From: Narthecium ossifragum
Lineage: Eukaryota > Streptophyta > Magnoliopsida > Dioscoreales > Nartheciaceae
Direction: 5' to 3'
Assembly (NCBI GenBank): GCA_963920575.1
Contig: OY986970.1
Location: forward strand, 19,230,170-19,294,169
DNA: 64,000 bases
Positions 22,450-33,914 of the stretch are shown piece after piece; position 1 is the stretch's first letter, and every line of letters starts with the position of its first letter. Under the pieces are notes generated by a model, which made no database searches, was not told the DNA's origin, and saw only the letters and a program-made list of their open reading frames with translations. The position numbers were made by a program, and so were the translations under genes.

Positions 22450-25400
22450 TTAATCGCCAAATAGGGTGGAGACAAGCAGGTTTTGCACAAAGTTTGCTCT
22501 AACAGTAGCCTGCCGACGTTTTTGCTCCCTTTCCTCTGAACTCAAAGAAGGATAGAAACTGCAAAAAGGTGTAAAGGCGAAGCAAGTTCAGTACATGATA
22601 AGCATGACATGCAGTTAGAACTTGTTTATTAGGCACCCAAATACTTGGTCTGCACCTTTACATGTTCAATGATTATGTCTGCAACGTAAATAGCTAAAAA
22701 AGATAATGTGATCACAATTTTTCAGGGGATAAGAAGGACAAGATTTTACGAGAAACATGATGATTGCGTGTCTAGAACAAGATCGTCAACATTGTGTTAC
22801 TTAACATGTTGGAACAGAAGTATCAAGGCACACACAATGAATATGAAGCAGCAAGAGTTGCACCAATGAAGGATTCATGGAGACTTTCTAGGAGAATGAT
22901 CATGATACAGGCATGTTAAATCAAACAACTGAACAAGCAAAAAATCATTTGCAAAAAAAGAGCAGAATGTGCAGTGCCTATTGCTTACATTCACGGATAG
23001 TCAGAATAATATGAAATTGGTACAAGAAAAAACAGTAATGAAGCACTTGGCTACTCTACTTGTGCCTGACATATATATAATCCATCAAACTACCAATTAC
23101 ATGATCCAATTTCCATAGGAACCTTCAAATAGCCACCAAAGTCTACAAGAAGCCGTAACCCATTAGTTTGAAAATGCCGATAAAGGACTTGAGTTGAGCA
23201 TGCTGTTCATGGCCAATGCAAATTAGATAGTGTCAATACCTTACCATTACGTAAAAGGAGATCTCCCTAGATTTCGAAAAAGAACATAGTCCATAAGAAG
23301 TAAATTTCAGAGAAACGCGAACAAGTTCATACTTGCAACTTTTCTGGTCGTGCTTGAATTACCAGGATAAATACAGGAAGCAATTAGGTATAGCAAGTAA
23401 GAAGATTCAGTATATCAACTTCAAGAAATACTCCAAATAACATGTTGAGAATGACAAGAGTCATCTGTCCATCTAGCAGCAACAAAAATGCTATCAGAAC
23501 ATTTTATACTCCTCAAGTAGGGACGCACAAGGGATAAGCTTCTGACAGCCTCAAGATTGAACTGAAGGACAATGGGTCATCGAAAAAGAATATACTTGCT
23601 ATCAAAGAAAATTTTCACCTTGATTTTGATGTCTGTGAAGGCGTGTATTCTTTTACGCTGGTTTCCTCCACATTTGAGATTGAGGATTTCGGATTTTCTT
23701 CTTCAGATGTAGGAAAATTTAAGATCAACGATGAAAGAAATGGATCGTTGACTGCATTGGACGCATTGCTATTTCGTGATCGATAGCCCCCACTTCCCAA
23801 AAGCACCTGCAGATGAGCCTCACGAAGATCCCTGCCTAATAGAGAAAGAGCCTGGTTGTTGGGAATAGCAACTCTTTGTAACCTTCGACGTCGCTGCAAG
23901 TGAACCTTAGTTAAAGAAAATGGCTAAATAATTGTATCTTATGCCCAATAAAAACAATTAGGAGCTTCTCATCTCCATAAGGAAAGCAATTCCAGTAAAA
24001 GGATATCTTGAAAAGGTGTCCATGTTGTAGAGTTACATGGTTCAGCATATCCCGCGTAACCTTCACAGAACAGATGGGGCAAACCTGGAAAGAAAGTGAA
24101 AAGGATAAAGCCTCGGCCCATGAAGTGGTCTGAAACATTGCTTTCCACTACTGAAATAGCTAAACTACAGTCTTGGTAATCATATGGATAATAAATATTT
24201 GCTAGGAGTAATCAGAAAGGTAAATAATCTGAGATGATTCACATTTGCTTCTTTTTCTTAAGCAGACATAGCCCCTGGAAAACTTCCTAATACATCCATG
24301 ACAACACTGCAAAGCTGTTGTATTATATAGTCCAAGCGAAGCAAATAAATATGAAGAAACAAAAAAATGAAAGTAGCATTACTGCCCCTATTGTCAGGGC
24401 TGCGAGCCCCTAATAGGGGCTTGGCTCGAGTCATCTCGGATATGGCACGACCAAGGGCCAAATCCATGGCACGGTGGTCGGCGCCATGAGTCATGGGAGG
24501 CTTGGTGGCCTCATGATAGCCAGCAGCAAGCCAAGGCACGAGCTAGCAGGCATCATCCTCAAGATGGCGCGGCAAGATCAATAGATTTCACGGTGGCCCG
24601 AGTCGACGGGAGAACTTGGTGCGCCATGGTCTGCATGCGACAGGTCAGGACGCGTGGTGGAGCGCACCAAGTGGGCGCGCGGTGCGACGTGATGGCGGCC
24701 AAAGTCCGAGTGGCACTAGGACTCCAAGTTCCACAATGACTCAAACTCTTAGCTCCACTAGGACATAAGGATGATGGCAAGAGATGGCGAGGGCAAAGTC
24801 CGAGTTTCACTAGGAGTCCTAGTCAGACTAGGAATTGGCACGCCAGCCTGACGCGCTCGGTTGTTTTGGATAAGTCTGACCATGTGGACTTGGAGATCCA
24901 TTAGGACTCTATCATAGGAAGCTTTTGACGTGACAAAGTAGAGTTTTGGTGCATGAGAAAGTTACTTGGTGCGGAACAAAATGACCGGAATTCTAGTCGG
25001 GGTCAGGTGCTTGGTAGCTTGGAAAGAAGCTATCTTTGGCAAGTCCTAATCCAAGCGGAAGTCCGGCAAGGAGCTTTGTTGATTGGCGCTTGGATAAACA
25101 TGAAGCCATCGGACTATGGCTTGGAATAAGAGACTTTTCTATGGAGGAAAGCCTTGGACATCTCCTTTATATAAGGAGGAGGCCGGCTGGATGTTGGGCA
25201 TCCAAATCTTGGGGACTCACAGATTGAAGGTCTAAGGGGGGATTGAGAGATCGTGAGGGAGATCTAGAGAGAGAGCGCTGGGATCATAGGGGAGGGGGTC
25301 ACGGGATCTAGGGGTAGATCATAATAGGGAGTGGGGGTGAGAGAAGAAGGAATCATTGGATGCTTGAGGTGAGAGAAGAGTGCTCTTGTAACCATTGGTC

Positions 25401-26665
25401 AATAAAGAAGTTGAGATCTCATCCCTTCACCCATACGTGTCTTCTTGAGTGTGCTTGAGTTTGTGCAAGGAAGAAGAAGGAAGGCCGGTCAAGGGGCGGA
25501 TTAGCGCGAAGGTGGCGCGTAGGCTTGACACGGGCGGCGCAAGGGTGGTGCGTAGAGCGCGTGGGTGCGTGGCATGCCATGTAAGCTGGGCGATCGGGGT
25601 CTCTTGGCACTATCACGGGGCAAAAATTTTGGTGTTGATATTGACCCCGTGACACTTATAGCCTCAAGCATCTATAGATGATAAGTGCTTCTATATATCC
25701 ATGAGCAATGATCATCTTCTCAGTATCCGTTGCCAAAAGGCTCCATTGGATCACAAATTGCTCCCACTTTAAAGATAAAAAGTATCAAAAGCACCCTCAT
25801 GAATTTAAACTAATAATCATAGTTTCATAACAAGACCAAGAAACCAACAAGCCAGGCACCCTTTTCTATCAATGTACTGCCATAACTATATTGCTTCAGA
25901 TATTTCTGCAATGGTTCTAACATCTCAAACCATTGCACAATCAATGAACGAATTAGACATTGGACATAACCAATCAAACCTTCAAGATGGTCCTCATAAA
26001 CATTTATGATTTCTAGAGAATCATTCCGGTTCACTACCCTTGTAACATATTGACCGAAAAATATACAATCTTCCAAACATTATGTCAAACCCTGATCATA
26101 AACTAATGCCTTGAACAGCTCAATTTAAAAATAAAAAAAAATAGAATAGACGAGACGCATTGCACAAGCAGATATCTACTTCAACATACACCAAGATCAC
26201 AACTTTCATAGCCATATAAAAGAAAAAGCCCAAAATCCGTACATCTACAAACCAAAAGACGATAATTGAGAAACAGAAAAATCAAAATTTGACACAAAAA
26301 AACAGAATATGGTGCTCACGGCGATTCTAGATTCGAAGGGGTGCTCGTCCTCAAGGTGGGAGCACAACGACACGATGTCGTGATCCTCGTAACAATACGG
26401 GCAGGGGAAATCTGGGCGCATCTCCTCCTCCACCTCGAACTCATCGACGCCCAAACGATCTAATAATCATACAGAACCCCCCAAAAACCAAACATTTCCA
26501 CAAATTAGCATCCAAAACAGCTCAAACAAACAATCTCCTAAGCGAAACACACCAATTATCAAGCCGAATCCAAGCAAACAAACCTGAAGGGGGAATCTGG
26601 TGGTGCGGCATCGAGAAGTGCCTCTTGGCGGCAGCCAGGCGGGAGATCCAGAGATCGGAATCCAT
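22450..26665 (-). CDS. Di19: Di19 family zinc-finger protein (five exons)
   Basis: Di19 (drought-induced 19) proteins are small nuclear zinc-finger transcription regulators linked to drought, salt and ABA responses. Exons on the minus strand: 26665-26584, 26459-26320, 24084-24007, 23899-23619, 22558-22450; total 690 nt, 229 residues, close to the family norm. It starts MDSDLWISRLAAAKRHF. The zf-Di19 domain (about residues 43-100) has CPYCYEDHDIVSLCSHLEDEH and CPICSVKVTRDMLNHVTLQH, two paired C2H2-like fingers. The basic stretch LQRRRRLQR just after it looks like a nuclear signal. The Di19_C domain follows and the protein ends in VRANFVQNLLVSTLFGD. All junctions keep frame. Introns 1, 2 and 4 are GT-AG; intron 3 is AT-AC. 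Intron 2 (2235 nt) holds a solo LTR. The gene looks functional. Confidence 0.95.
23900..24006 (-). other. U12-type AT-AC intron of the Di19 gene
   Basis: On the minus strand the intron begins ATATCCTTTT straight after codon AAG and ends GGTTCAC before TTGCAGCG. ATATCCTT is the classic U12 5' splice site, and TTCTTTAAC (23918-23910) fits the U12 branch site TTCCTTAAC, about 10 bases from the AC end. Splicing there joins HGHLFK to LQRRRRLQR, as expected for the family. A GT-AG reading gives no equally good protein. Confidence 0.9.
24392..25654 (+). mobile_element. Solo LTR, family D, in Di19 intron 2
   Basis: Starts TGTCAGGGCTG and ends CCCCGTGACA. The flanks CCTAT and CTTAT match at 4 of 5 bases. 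It has a TATA-like TTATATAAGG near 25168 and a polyadenylation-like AATAAAG at 25401, both in plus orientation, so any LTR transcript would run antisense to the host gene. Length 1263 bp. There is no coding region. Confidence 0.75.
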
Positions 26666-27500
26666 TGGCCCAGGCGCGAAGCGGATCGGCTGGAAAAGCT
26701 ATGAAAGGATAAATCGATCGTTAGGATCCAATCCTAAGAAAACTACAGCTCTATCTCTCCTCTCTCGTCCTCAAGTTCCAATATTTCCGAAAATTTCACA
26801 ACTTTTAGCACATAAATCGGCAAGAACGACTTCGATCACACATAGAGAGGTCGAATCGAGAGAGATCGAGAGCACGAGAGAGAGAGAGAGAGAGAGGGAG
26901 AAGGGGAGAGGGCTGTGGATAAAAATGGTGGTTTTTATTAGTTTTTTTCACACGACCGTGTCCAAACGCTGACGTGACAACGAACGGCAGGAGCGCGTGT
27001 GATAAAGCGAGTTTATGGGGACCGAGGAAACGAACCAACCAGAGAAACCATAGTCTGAGCCAGCCGACAAGAGATAGGATTTGACCTCGAGCTCGGAACC
27101 ATGCAAGGATGCCACGTCACTGAAGTTCGTTCTAAGGGTCGGTTTCTAGGGTCTCAAAAGAGATTGTTTTTAGCTTTGTGTATCTATAGGGCATGTAGTT
27201 AGGTGCGGCGGAGGTTGAACGCCAGGCTGTGCAACAGTGTCGGATTGTGCACACGTGTCCTATGACGTGACCGACGGTGAAACTAATAAAGGATTTTGTT
27301 GTTTTTAGTATTATAATTTAATAAACGACATAACTTTTTAAATTAATCTTTGATACACGCGGTCAAGGCTGATAAGAGTGGGGGATCTTTTTCGAATTAG
27401 CCATCCTCCGGGGAGTATACTTTTCTCTCGTCCACAAGATAAAGGATCGATTGGGAGAGGAATCACATCATTCTCTATGCCATTGGGCCATGAAATTAGG
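26666..27500. promoter_or_regulatory. Upstream region of the Di19 gene
   Basis: On the minus strand this is 5' untranslated region and promoter. A CT tract (plus-strand GA repeat, about 26875-26896) lies some 210 bases upstream of the ATG, as is common in plant leader or core promoter regions. I see no convincing TATA box. Confidence 0.4.
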
Positions 27501-27501
27501 G

Positions 27502-27600
27502 CGGTAATTTGAGCCGAACTTTAACCGAATTCTCGATTAAACTCAGCTAGAATTCATTAAATTCGAGCTCGATTAACTGAGCTCCACGCTCAGTTAATCG

Positions 27601-27655
<55 letters not shown>

Positions 27656-27885
27656 TATAATATCAATTATTATTTTACGCTAAAGCTTGCCTCCTCGTAG
27701 GTTAGTGAATCAGACTCAAGCTTGACATATAATTACGATGAGTTGAGCTCGAACTCAAGCCTAACATGCTTTGTTCTAGAATGTGGGCTCATGGCTCATC
27801 TCATTAAAAAAAAAAAAAAAAAAAAAAAAAGCTCTCGGACTAGCTAGGGTTCAGCTCAGCTCGACTCGGCTTGAATTCAGCCCCA
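27502..27885. mobile_element. Possible short inverted-repeat element with a TA microsatellite
   Basis: Left GGTAATTTGAGCCGAAC and right (reverse strand) GCTGAATTCAAGCCGAG resemble each other as imperfect terminal inverted repeats. Inside are a perfect 13-bp palindrome (27570-27582 with 27588-27600), a (TA)n run at 27605-27651 and a poly-A run near 27806-27830. No matching target duplication was found. Confidence 0.35.
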
Positions 27886-30800
27886 CATAGAGCTTCTCTG
27901 GTTTAAAGAGTGGAATATATGTCTAGGAACCTGGTGAAACAGTACCAACTAGCTCAATAAATTTTAAAGACCTTGCTGATGCTGAACTCCAAAACTAAAA
28001 TTTCATTTGGACGTCTCACCAGTCTTTTCAGATTTACTAAGAAATCAATTCCCGGTTTCAAAATATCAGACCAATCTTTTTGAATCAAAACAAATGGCAA
28101 CCATTAGCATCACAAGATATCCCTGCAGATCAAGTATGGTCTATATGTCAGAAGTTAGAACTTGGCATCAAAACAAGTGAATTTTATGCAATTCTCAATA
28201 GGACCAATGTGATTGTTTTCATGCATTTCAGATCATCAAAAGTCACTGAGAGGGTTTGATAAGAGTTAACCTGCTACGACGATATCATATCATGATCTCA
28301 GAACACTTGCATCAAGGCAGTATCAGCTCTAACTATTTGCAAATGAACTTGTGGGAATCAAGGGTTACTGAAGTGTACCCAGTAGACAATTAATGATCCA
28401 CCAACAGCAGAAGAGCCAATTGTCTAAAATCCAGCTATGGCTGATTAGAATGCCATTAATTGAGAGCACTACGTATGCACTCCCATTACTAGCATTCCTC
28501 CTGGTTACACCGTTTGGTTCAACAAACAGATAAAAACTAGCATTAACATGAGAAACTTGGATCCAGCTCTTGATGAAAAATCACAGACCTGAGGAAATGA
28601 AAATGAAGTCAATAATGAGAACATACCTTCGTTTCCTGCTACAAACAAGAAAAATATAAAGAAAGTAAAACCCACAAACATAAATGTTCAATTCCGAAAA
28701 ACAATGGCACGCCAAGGATTCGAGGGCCTGCAGTACTTCATTAACAGCAGGCCCTGCATTTGTTCATCTCAACCATTGGATGTTGATCCAATGGTTGAGA
28801 TCAAACATCACTTTTACTTGGTAAAAAAGAAATGAAAACGCAGGAGAGGAAAAAAGTTCATCTCAACTGTCGGGTCAACATCCAACAGTTGAGATGAATT
28901 ACTGCCCCAAATCCGGCACACTTGCGACCCCATGAAAATTTTCATAGGCTAGTCTTCGGCCCTTAATGTCTCTTTTGATCTAAAGAATCCACAGAACTAC
29001 TTGATATATGTAATTCGCAAAAATCCTAATGGATGATGCCATGCTGGTATATTCAGCAGCTGTAGAAGATGAAAACTCGGGAAAAGAAAGAGTGTTACTG
29101 TGAACCAAGAAGGCGCTGCAGAAACTAGACAAAACTTTGTTTAGCATATACACTGAACTATCACATACAAAGAATTCCTCCGCAATGAAAACATCTTAAC
29201 TATGCAAAGCAAAGCAATCACAATCTTTCAACTTGTACTGATATACCCCACATTGATTGATCACAAGGACTGACTGACGAAAGAATGCATCTCTCGTTAA
29301 TTGTTTCTCCAAATTTTCTTTACATCTGAGCCATTGGACCTTCCGGACAAGTCCAAGACACCCAAATTAAAGAAGAGTACAAAAGGAGTACAGAAAATGA
29401 TAGTTCTCTAGTTTCTCCAAGGAAAAAGCTTTTGAAACCAACTTGAGCTATCCTTCGCTTAACATAACAGGATAGGAATGCCTAAATGTGCAAAGGTTTA
29501 TGTGAAATTTTTTTTGCGTGAAGCCACCAGACATTGATCATACATCATCCTTGTAAGCTGATTGAATACCACATATCAGTATATCCTTCAACTTAAAGAA
29601 TGAAATCAATAAACTGAGATGTAAAAGTGCCTAAGAATGCGTTTCCTTGCCGCTCAAGTGACTAAAAAAAGGTAATGAAAATACGAGAATAGTGACATCA
29701 TGAATTTTTGATATCGCAAAGGGAAGTCAAAGTATTGACTGAACTCTTTGAAAGACTTCAATTAAAACTCAGAAAATATAGAAGAAATATCTCGATCAGA
29801 AACTAAAGGAGGAAATGGACCTGTGTGACAAAAAGCAAATCCATATGCATTCATACCAATAAGAACTATTAAAAGAACAGCACACTGAATACCAATAGGT
29901 GAGGAAACCTGCAAACATGCTAGGATGAAACTTGGACATTATAATTTTACATCATGTCCGATATCAAGATGGCCCCAAAATAGCTAAATATAAACAGATA
30001 TTTCCAAGCTGATAATTGTCACCTATATGCACATTGAGCAAAATTGATTTCAAGTGCATAATTCTTTTTTGTTGCTATTGTAAAACTCATTCAACTTAGC
30101 AATGGTGACACATGGCTCAGCTAGATCCACAATCTACAGCAAAGTCAAGTGTGTTTGCACTTAAAACTGGTAAAAGAAACTTCAACTGCATGCAACTAAG
30201 GCAGTGATCTCCATTATTCCCTGCTTTAAGTGTTCATAATTGGTGAGAAATAGTTTGGAATAAATCTCATATCTCCAGACCTGAACCACACATAATAATC
30301 AAAACACGTCCCCCAAAAATCTCCTCAGCAACCTATGTCTGACTTACAATTCTCCAAATTAGGAATGAAGACTTTGCTACATAGGTTTCACCTAGTCTTC
30401 ATCACACTCCATCGTTGCCAGCTGATTAAATAAAAAAAGAATCATTAATGATCCTTGATTTAGCGGCAAAAGATAATAGTCAGGTGACAATTCTGAGTGT
30501 AATCATTCTCGTTCAAATCACAACTAAAGACCCTTATTTCCAGACAACAATGCTTGCAATATTACCACAGACATGGGAAACTATATGCACAGAGTACATC
30601 CCAAAATATTATTCATTAGAAGAATACAATGAATCCTGGATGAAAGTTGCTCATCCAAGAAAGTAGAAACTGAATAAAAGAAGTTGGCTTATTATCTAGA
30701 GATGGCCGTCAAACTCCCCAAAAACTAGATGGATCAGAATCAATCCATAACTCAAAAGAAATCTTAAGTACATATAAGATCTAGTTCAGGAATATGAATA

Positions 30801-31474
30801 AGACCCTCAAGAGTTCTAAACCAGATGTGATTTCTGCTCCTTTATATATACAAAGGTTAGGGTTACATAAGAGGATCTCATAGGATTCATCATATTTGTC
30901 CCTGCTTCTGGTCAAATCACACAATTCCAAAAATTAGTCAAGATATGATAGGCCCTGGCTATATGGCACAAAATTTCATAAACCTCCAAATAGAGCAGCT
31001 CTAAATGCAAGACTTCACAAGGAGCAGATGAGACAGCTAAGCTTATGGCTTGGTAGAGCATAATTGATATGGAAAAGGGGAATGCCCCAATCAGTTTACG
31101 CATTCTGTAATAGAATACAGAAACTGTGCTCCTTCCTGAGTCAGGTATCACTCTGTTTAATCCTACCCTGAAATGATTCATTGGTTCTTCTGTTTAATAT
31201 GGTTTTCTTGATTCCTTCCGCATCAAAAGTACAAGGAACAAATATAGAAAATAGGATCAAATGTATTTGAAAATATATAGATGAAGTTCATGACTGCTCA
31301 ATAGCTACCACTCACTTTTAGGAGTACTCAGGGTTACACATACATTGATGCATAATATGGTACTCATCTCCCTGCACTATAATAAGTTTCTTTTTTAACT
31401 ATTGCCGCTACCATCCATGACGACTCCAAATAACACAAAATAATTCAAGCTAATCACCTTTTCAGCCTCCATCA
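27886..31474. other. Intergenic region between two minus-strand genes
   Basis: No supported coding gene. Some of the right part is probably 3' untranslated region of the NFD6-like gene. Short frames at 30448-30666 and 30912-31181 have no known domain. Confidence 0.4.
28757..28898. repeat. Paired hairpins
   Basis: Two related stem-loops. 28766-28801 is a perfect 16-bp stem (ATCTCAACCATTGGAT) with a 4-base loop. 28857-28898 has 14-bp stems (TTCATCTCAACTGT) around 14 bases. Both share CATCTCAAC..GTTGAGAT, so they are likely diverged copies, possibly the two ends of a small foldback or MITE remnant. Confidence 0.6.
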
Positions 31475-32827
31475 TCATCTAGTTTCATCTTTCCCTACAA
31501 GAAGAAAACGAAAAGATGAAAACTGGATAACGGATACTAGGCCAGCATACAGCAAGCAAAATATGCATAACACACCTAGACCATGAACTTATGCATACGT
31601 CATTATCTAACAAACATATAGTAAGGGGCTTGGGCAGGAAAACTTTCATGAAGGTTTGGAAGTATGGCTAATTTTGCATGAGTCCAGACCATTATGACCA
31701 CTATTGCACATTTTCAGACCACCTAAATGCTTTCCAACCAATCATTTTTATGGTGGTCATGACCGGAGCACTACTCCAGTTCTATTTTTGAGAATTACGG
31801 ATCATCCATTATCCACCTTGAGATGCTTGTATTTGCACCACCATCCTAAGCTTATGCGGCCACATCATTACTTTGCGATCCCATCCCATCCCACAAAATA
31901 GTCTTGTTCCCCGAGTACTCAGATTTAGACGCAAATCTCTACCACTTCCACACGAGTATAAGTTTACGGAAGACAGCATACATTGTTGCATGCATAACTA
32001 GGCAACTTAATAGAATCATCTGCCTATGATTTTTTAATCACAAATTCCAACCAGTGCATACTGCAAGCACTCCAACTCCAGAATTTTAATGAGGGGATAC
32101 AGGTTCCCTAAGACTGATAGAAACGGAGCAGCGGTCAAATAATCAGCACACCCATATAACTTGAAGCTAGTCAGATGACTTAGTATCAGTGAGTCAAATG
32201 CCTATAACTTGAAGCATTACTTACTATCAGAGACTCAAATGTTTCATTTGATTCTTGAGTACAGGTTCCTTCAAGTGGATTGCTTTTTGAAAGTTGATAA
32301 AATCACGTGAACTTCAGTAAAATAACTCAGATGGAAAATGCTTTAGGCTTCATAAAAATCATCCAAATCATTACACATCAAACCAAGCCAATAGCAAGGC
32401 AAGAGACAATGCAAACAACATATAAACAGCTAAATATCAACCTTAAAACAGCACAAACCAGGGAAAAAGAAAATAAAAACAATGCAATTAAATGCAATCT
32501 ACCTTCCAAGAGCCACCCGTAACCCCGGCGAGATCCATAAAGCTTCGAGGTCATCAGGGCGGATGCAGTCACACTGTGCATCGGGTGGAGCGACTCTACG
32601 GCGGCGATCATCTCCACCGGAGACCTTTAAATCCAAACGAAATCAGAGGTGTAAATCAACAACCCAAGAAAAGATGGAGGCCCTTCTCCAAGGTACCTGA
32701 AGACGCGAGCAGCTACGGTCCTCGCCGACCTGGGGAGCTGTGCAGCGCCGCCGCCTGAGGCGACGCGCTTCGCCGCGCTACGGACTGCGGATGACCAGAA
32801 AAGCGATCTGGCGGCGGCGGAAGACAT
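31475..32827 (-). CDS. NFD6: NUCLEAR FUSION DEFECTIVE 6-like protein (three exons)
   Basis: Exons on the minus strand: 32827-32697, 32624-32503 and 31494-31475; total 273 nt, 90 residues, matching the family (about 90-100). It starts [20 protein letters not shown], a Ser/Ala/Arg-rich organelle transit peptide. The conserved core follows as [29 protein letters not shown] and [10 protein letters not shown]. The 20-nt last exon adds KDETR and a stop, a typical ending. Introns of 72 and 1008 nt are GT-AG and in frame. The Arabidopsis relative is needed for fusion of polar nuclei in the female gametophyte and acts in organelles; the biochemical role is unknown. The tiny last exon is the least certain part: the frame also continues past exon 2 to a stop, so alternative ends are possible. 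Confidence 0.8.
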
Positions 32828-33079
32828 GGGTGGTGAGCCGAAGCAACGGGGTTCGAGAGAGCGGCGAGGGTCTTCAACTCGGGGTTTAGTTTTTGCGGGC
32901 GTAAAACCCCAAGGTACCGCTTTTTTTGCCCGATACTCTATTCCGGGTTGGTTCGACAGGATACAGATCAGGATGCAGTACGAGTCATAAAAGTTATTCC
33001 ATTTTGGATACCGTTATGGTCATGGATAGTTTTCTGATTTTAGAGAGGATAGAGATTAGTAATGGGATAAGTTGTGGGA
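32828..33079. promoter_or_regulatory. Upstream region of the NFD6-like gene
   Basis: Short region between the start codon (minus strand) and the Mutator-like element, which ends about 260 bases away. The insertion has probably replaced or displaced distal promoter sequence. No specific motif identified. Confidence 0.35.
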
Positions 33080-33088
33080 TAAAAGTTA

Positions 33089-33568
33089 GGGTAAATTACC
33101 ATTTAGTACCCTCAAGTTTTACCAAATTAACGATTAAGGTCCTATACTTTCAATTTTAATAACTAAGGCCCTGGACTTGTTAAAACATAATAATCCGAGC
33201 CAAAGCCCCGACGCCCGTTTGCCATCCTAACGGCTACTTGTCACGTGCCCGTCACGTGACAAGTTGCCGGGCTTTAAACGGGCGCGGGAGGATTGGGGGT
33301 TAGGGTTCCTCGTGTCGGGGCTTCCGGAGGGGTGATCTCGCCGGCCGGCCATCGGATCTTCAGCTCCGGGAGGGTTCAAGGGTGGTTTCTTCCCACATTC
33401 GAGCTCGTAGGGCTTCGATCCCGTTGCAAGCCGTCCTCTTCGAAGTCACGTTCCCACCCTGCAGCCAGGTCTGAGGATCCCAATGGGATCACACCTTTAA
33501 AGCTTTTTTTTCCTATCTTCTTGTCCATGTTTGTAGATGCATCGCATCTTTTGCCCACCGACAGCTCT
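33089..33568 (+). repeat. Left terminal inverted repeat of the MULE
   Basis: Pairs with 37766-38223. Contains a 29-base palindrome (33236-33264) with 12-bp arms ACTTGTCACGTG and two CACGTG G-boxes. It likely serves both as transposase target and as promoter of the transposase gene. Small indels distinguish it from the right TIR. Confidence 0.93.
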
Positions 33569-33676
33569 ATTTCCTATTGTTTCTGGCCATCATCTCTAAA
33601 TCTTAGGGTGCTTCTTTAGTGTTTTTATTTGTATTGGGGTCCCGTGCATGCTTCTTCTAGTTCTAGTTGCATGTGG

Positions 33677-33862
33677 TCCCATGGAGGCTGTGTTTTTTAA
33701 GAGTTGCTTGTGGTTGTGGGTGGTCCCATAGATGTTGTGTTTTTTTAGAGCTGCTTGCGATTGTGGTCTAGATGCTGTGTTTTTTTAGAGCTGCTTGTGG
33801 TTGTGGTCCCATAAATGCTGTGTTTTTTTAGAGCTACTTGTGGTTGTGGTTCCATAGATGTC
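33677..33862. repeat. Short tandem repeat in the transposase leader
   Basis: Four diverged units of 42-48 bases built on ATAGATGCTGTGTTTTTT and AGAGCTGCTTGTGGTTGTGG. They lie between the left TIR and the first coding exon, probably in an untranslated exon or intron. Confidence 0.75.
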
Positions 33863-33914
33863 ACTTGTAGTCCTAACATGCTTGTACTGATTATGCATGA
33901 AATGTATTTGCAGG

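Noticed and set aside
23911..24138. 75-codon minus frame continuing from the Di19 zinc finger
   Set aside because: It is exon 3 read through into the AT-AC intron; splicing restores the family sequence.
33897..33914. ATG at 33897 as transposase start
   Set aside because: It lies before a TTTGCAG splice-acceptor-like site, and the conserved N-terminus begins at ATG 33915; kept only as an alternative.
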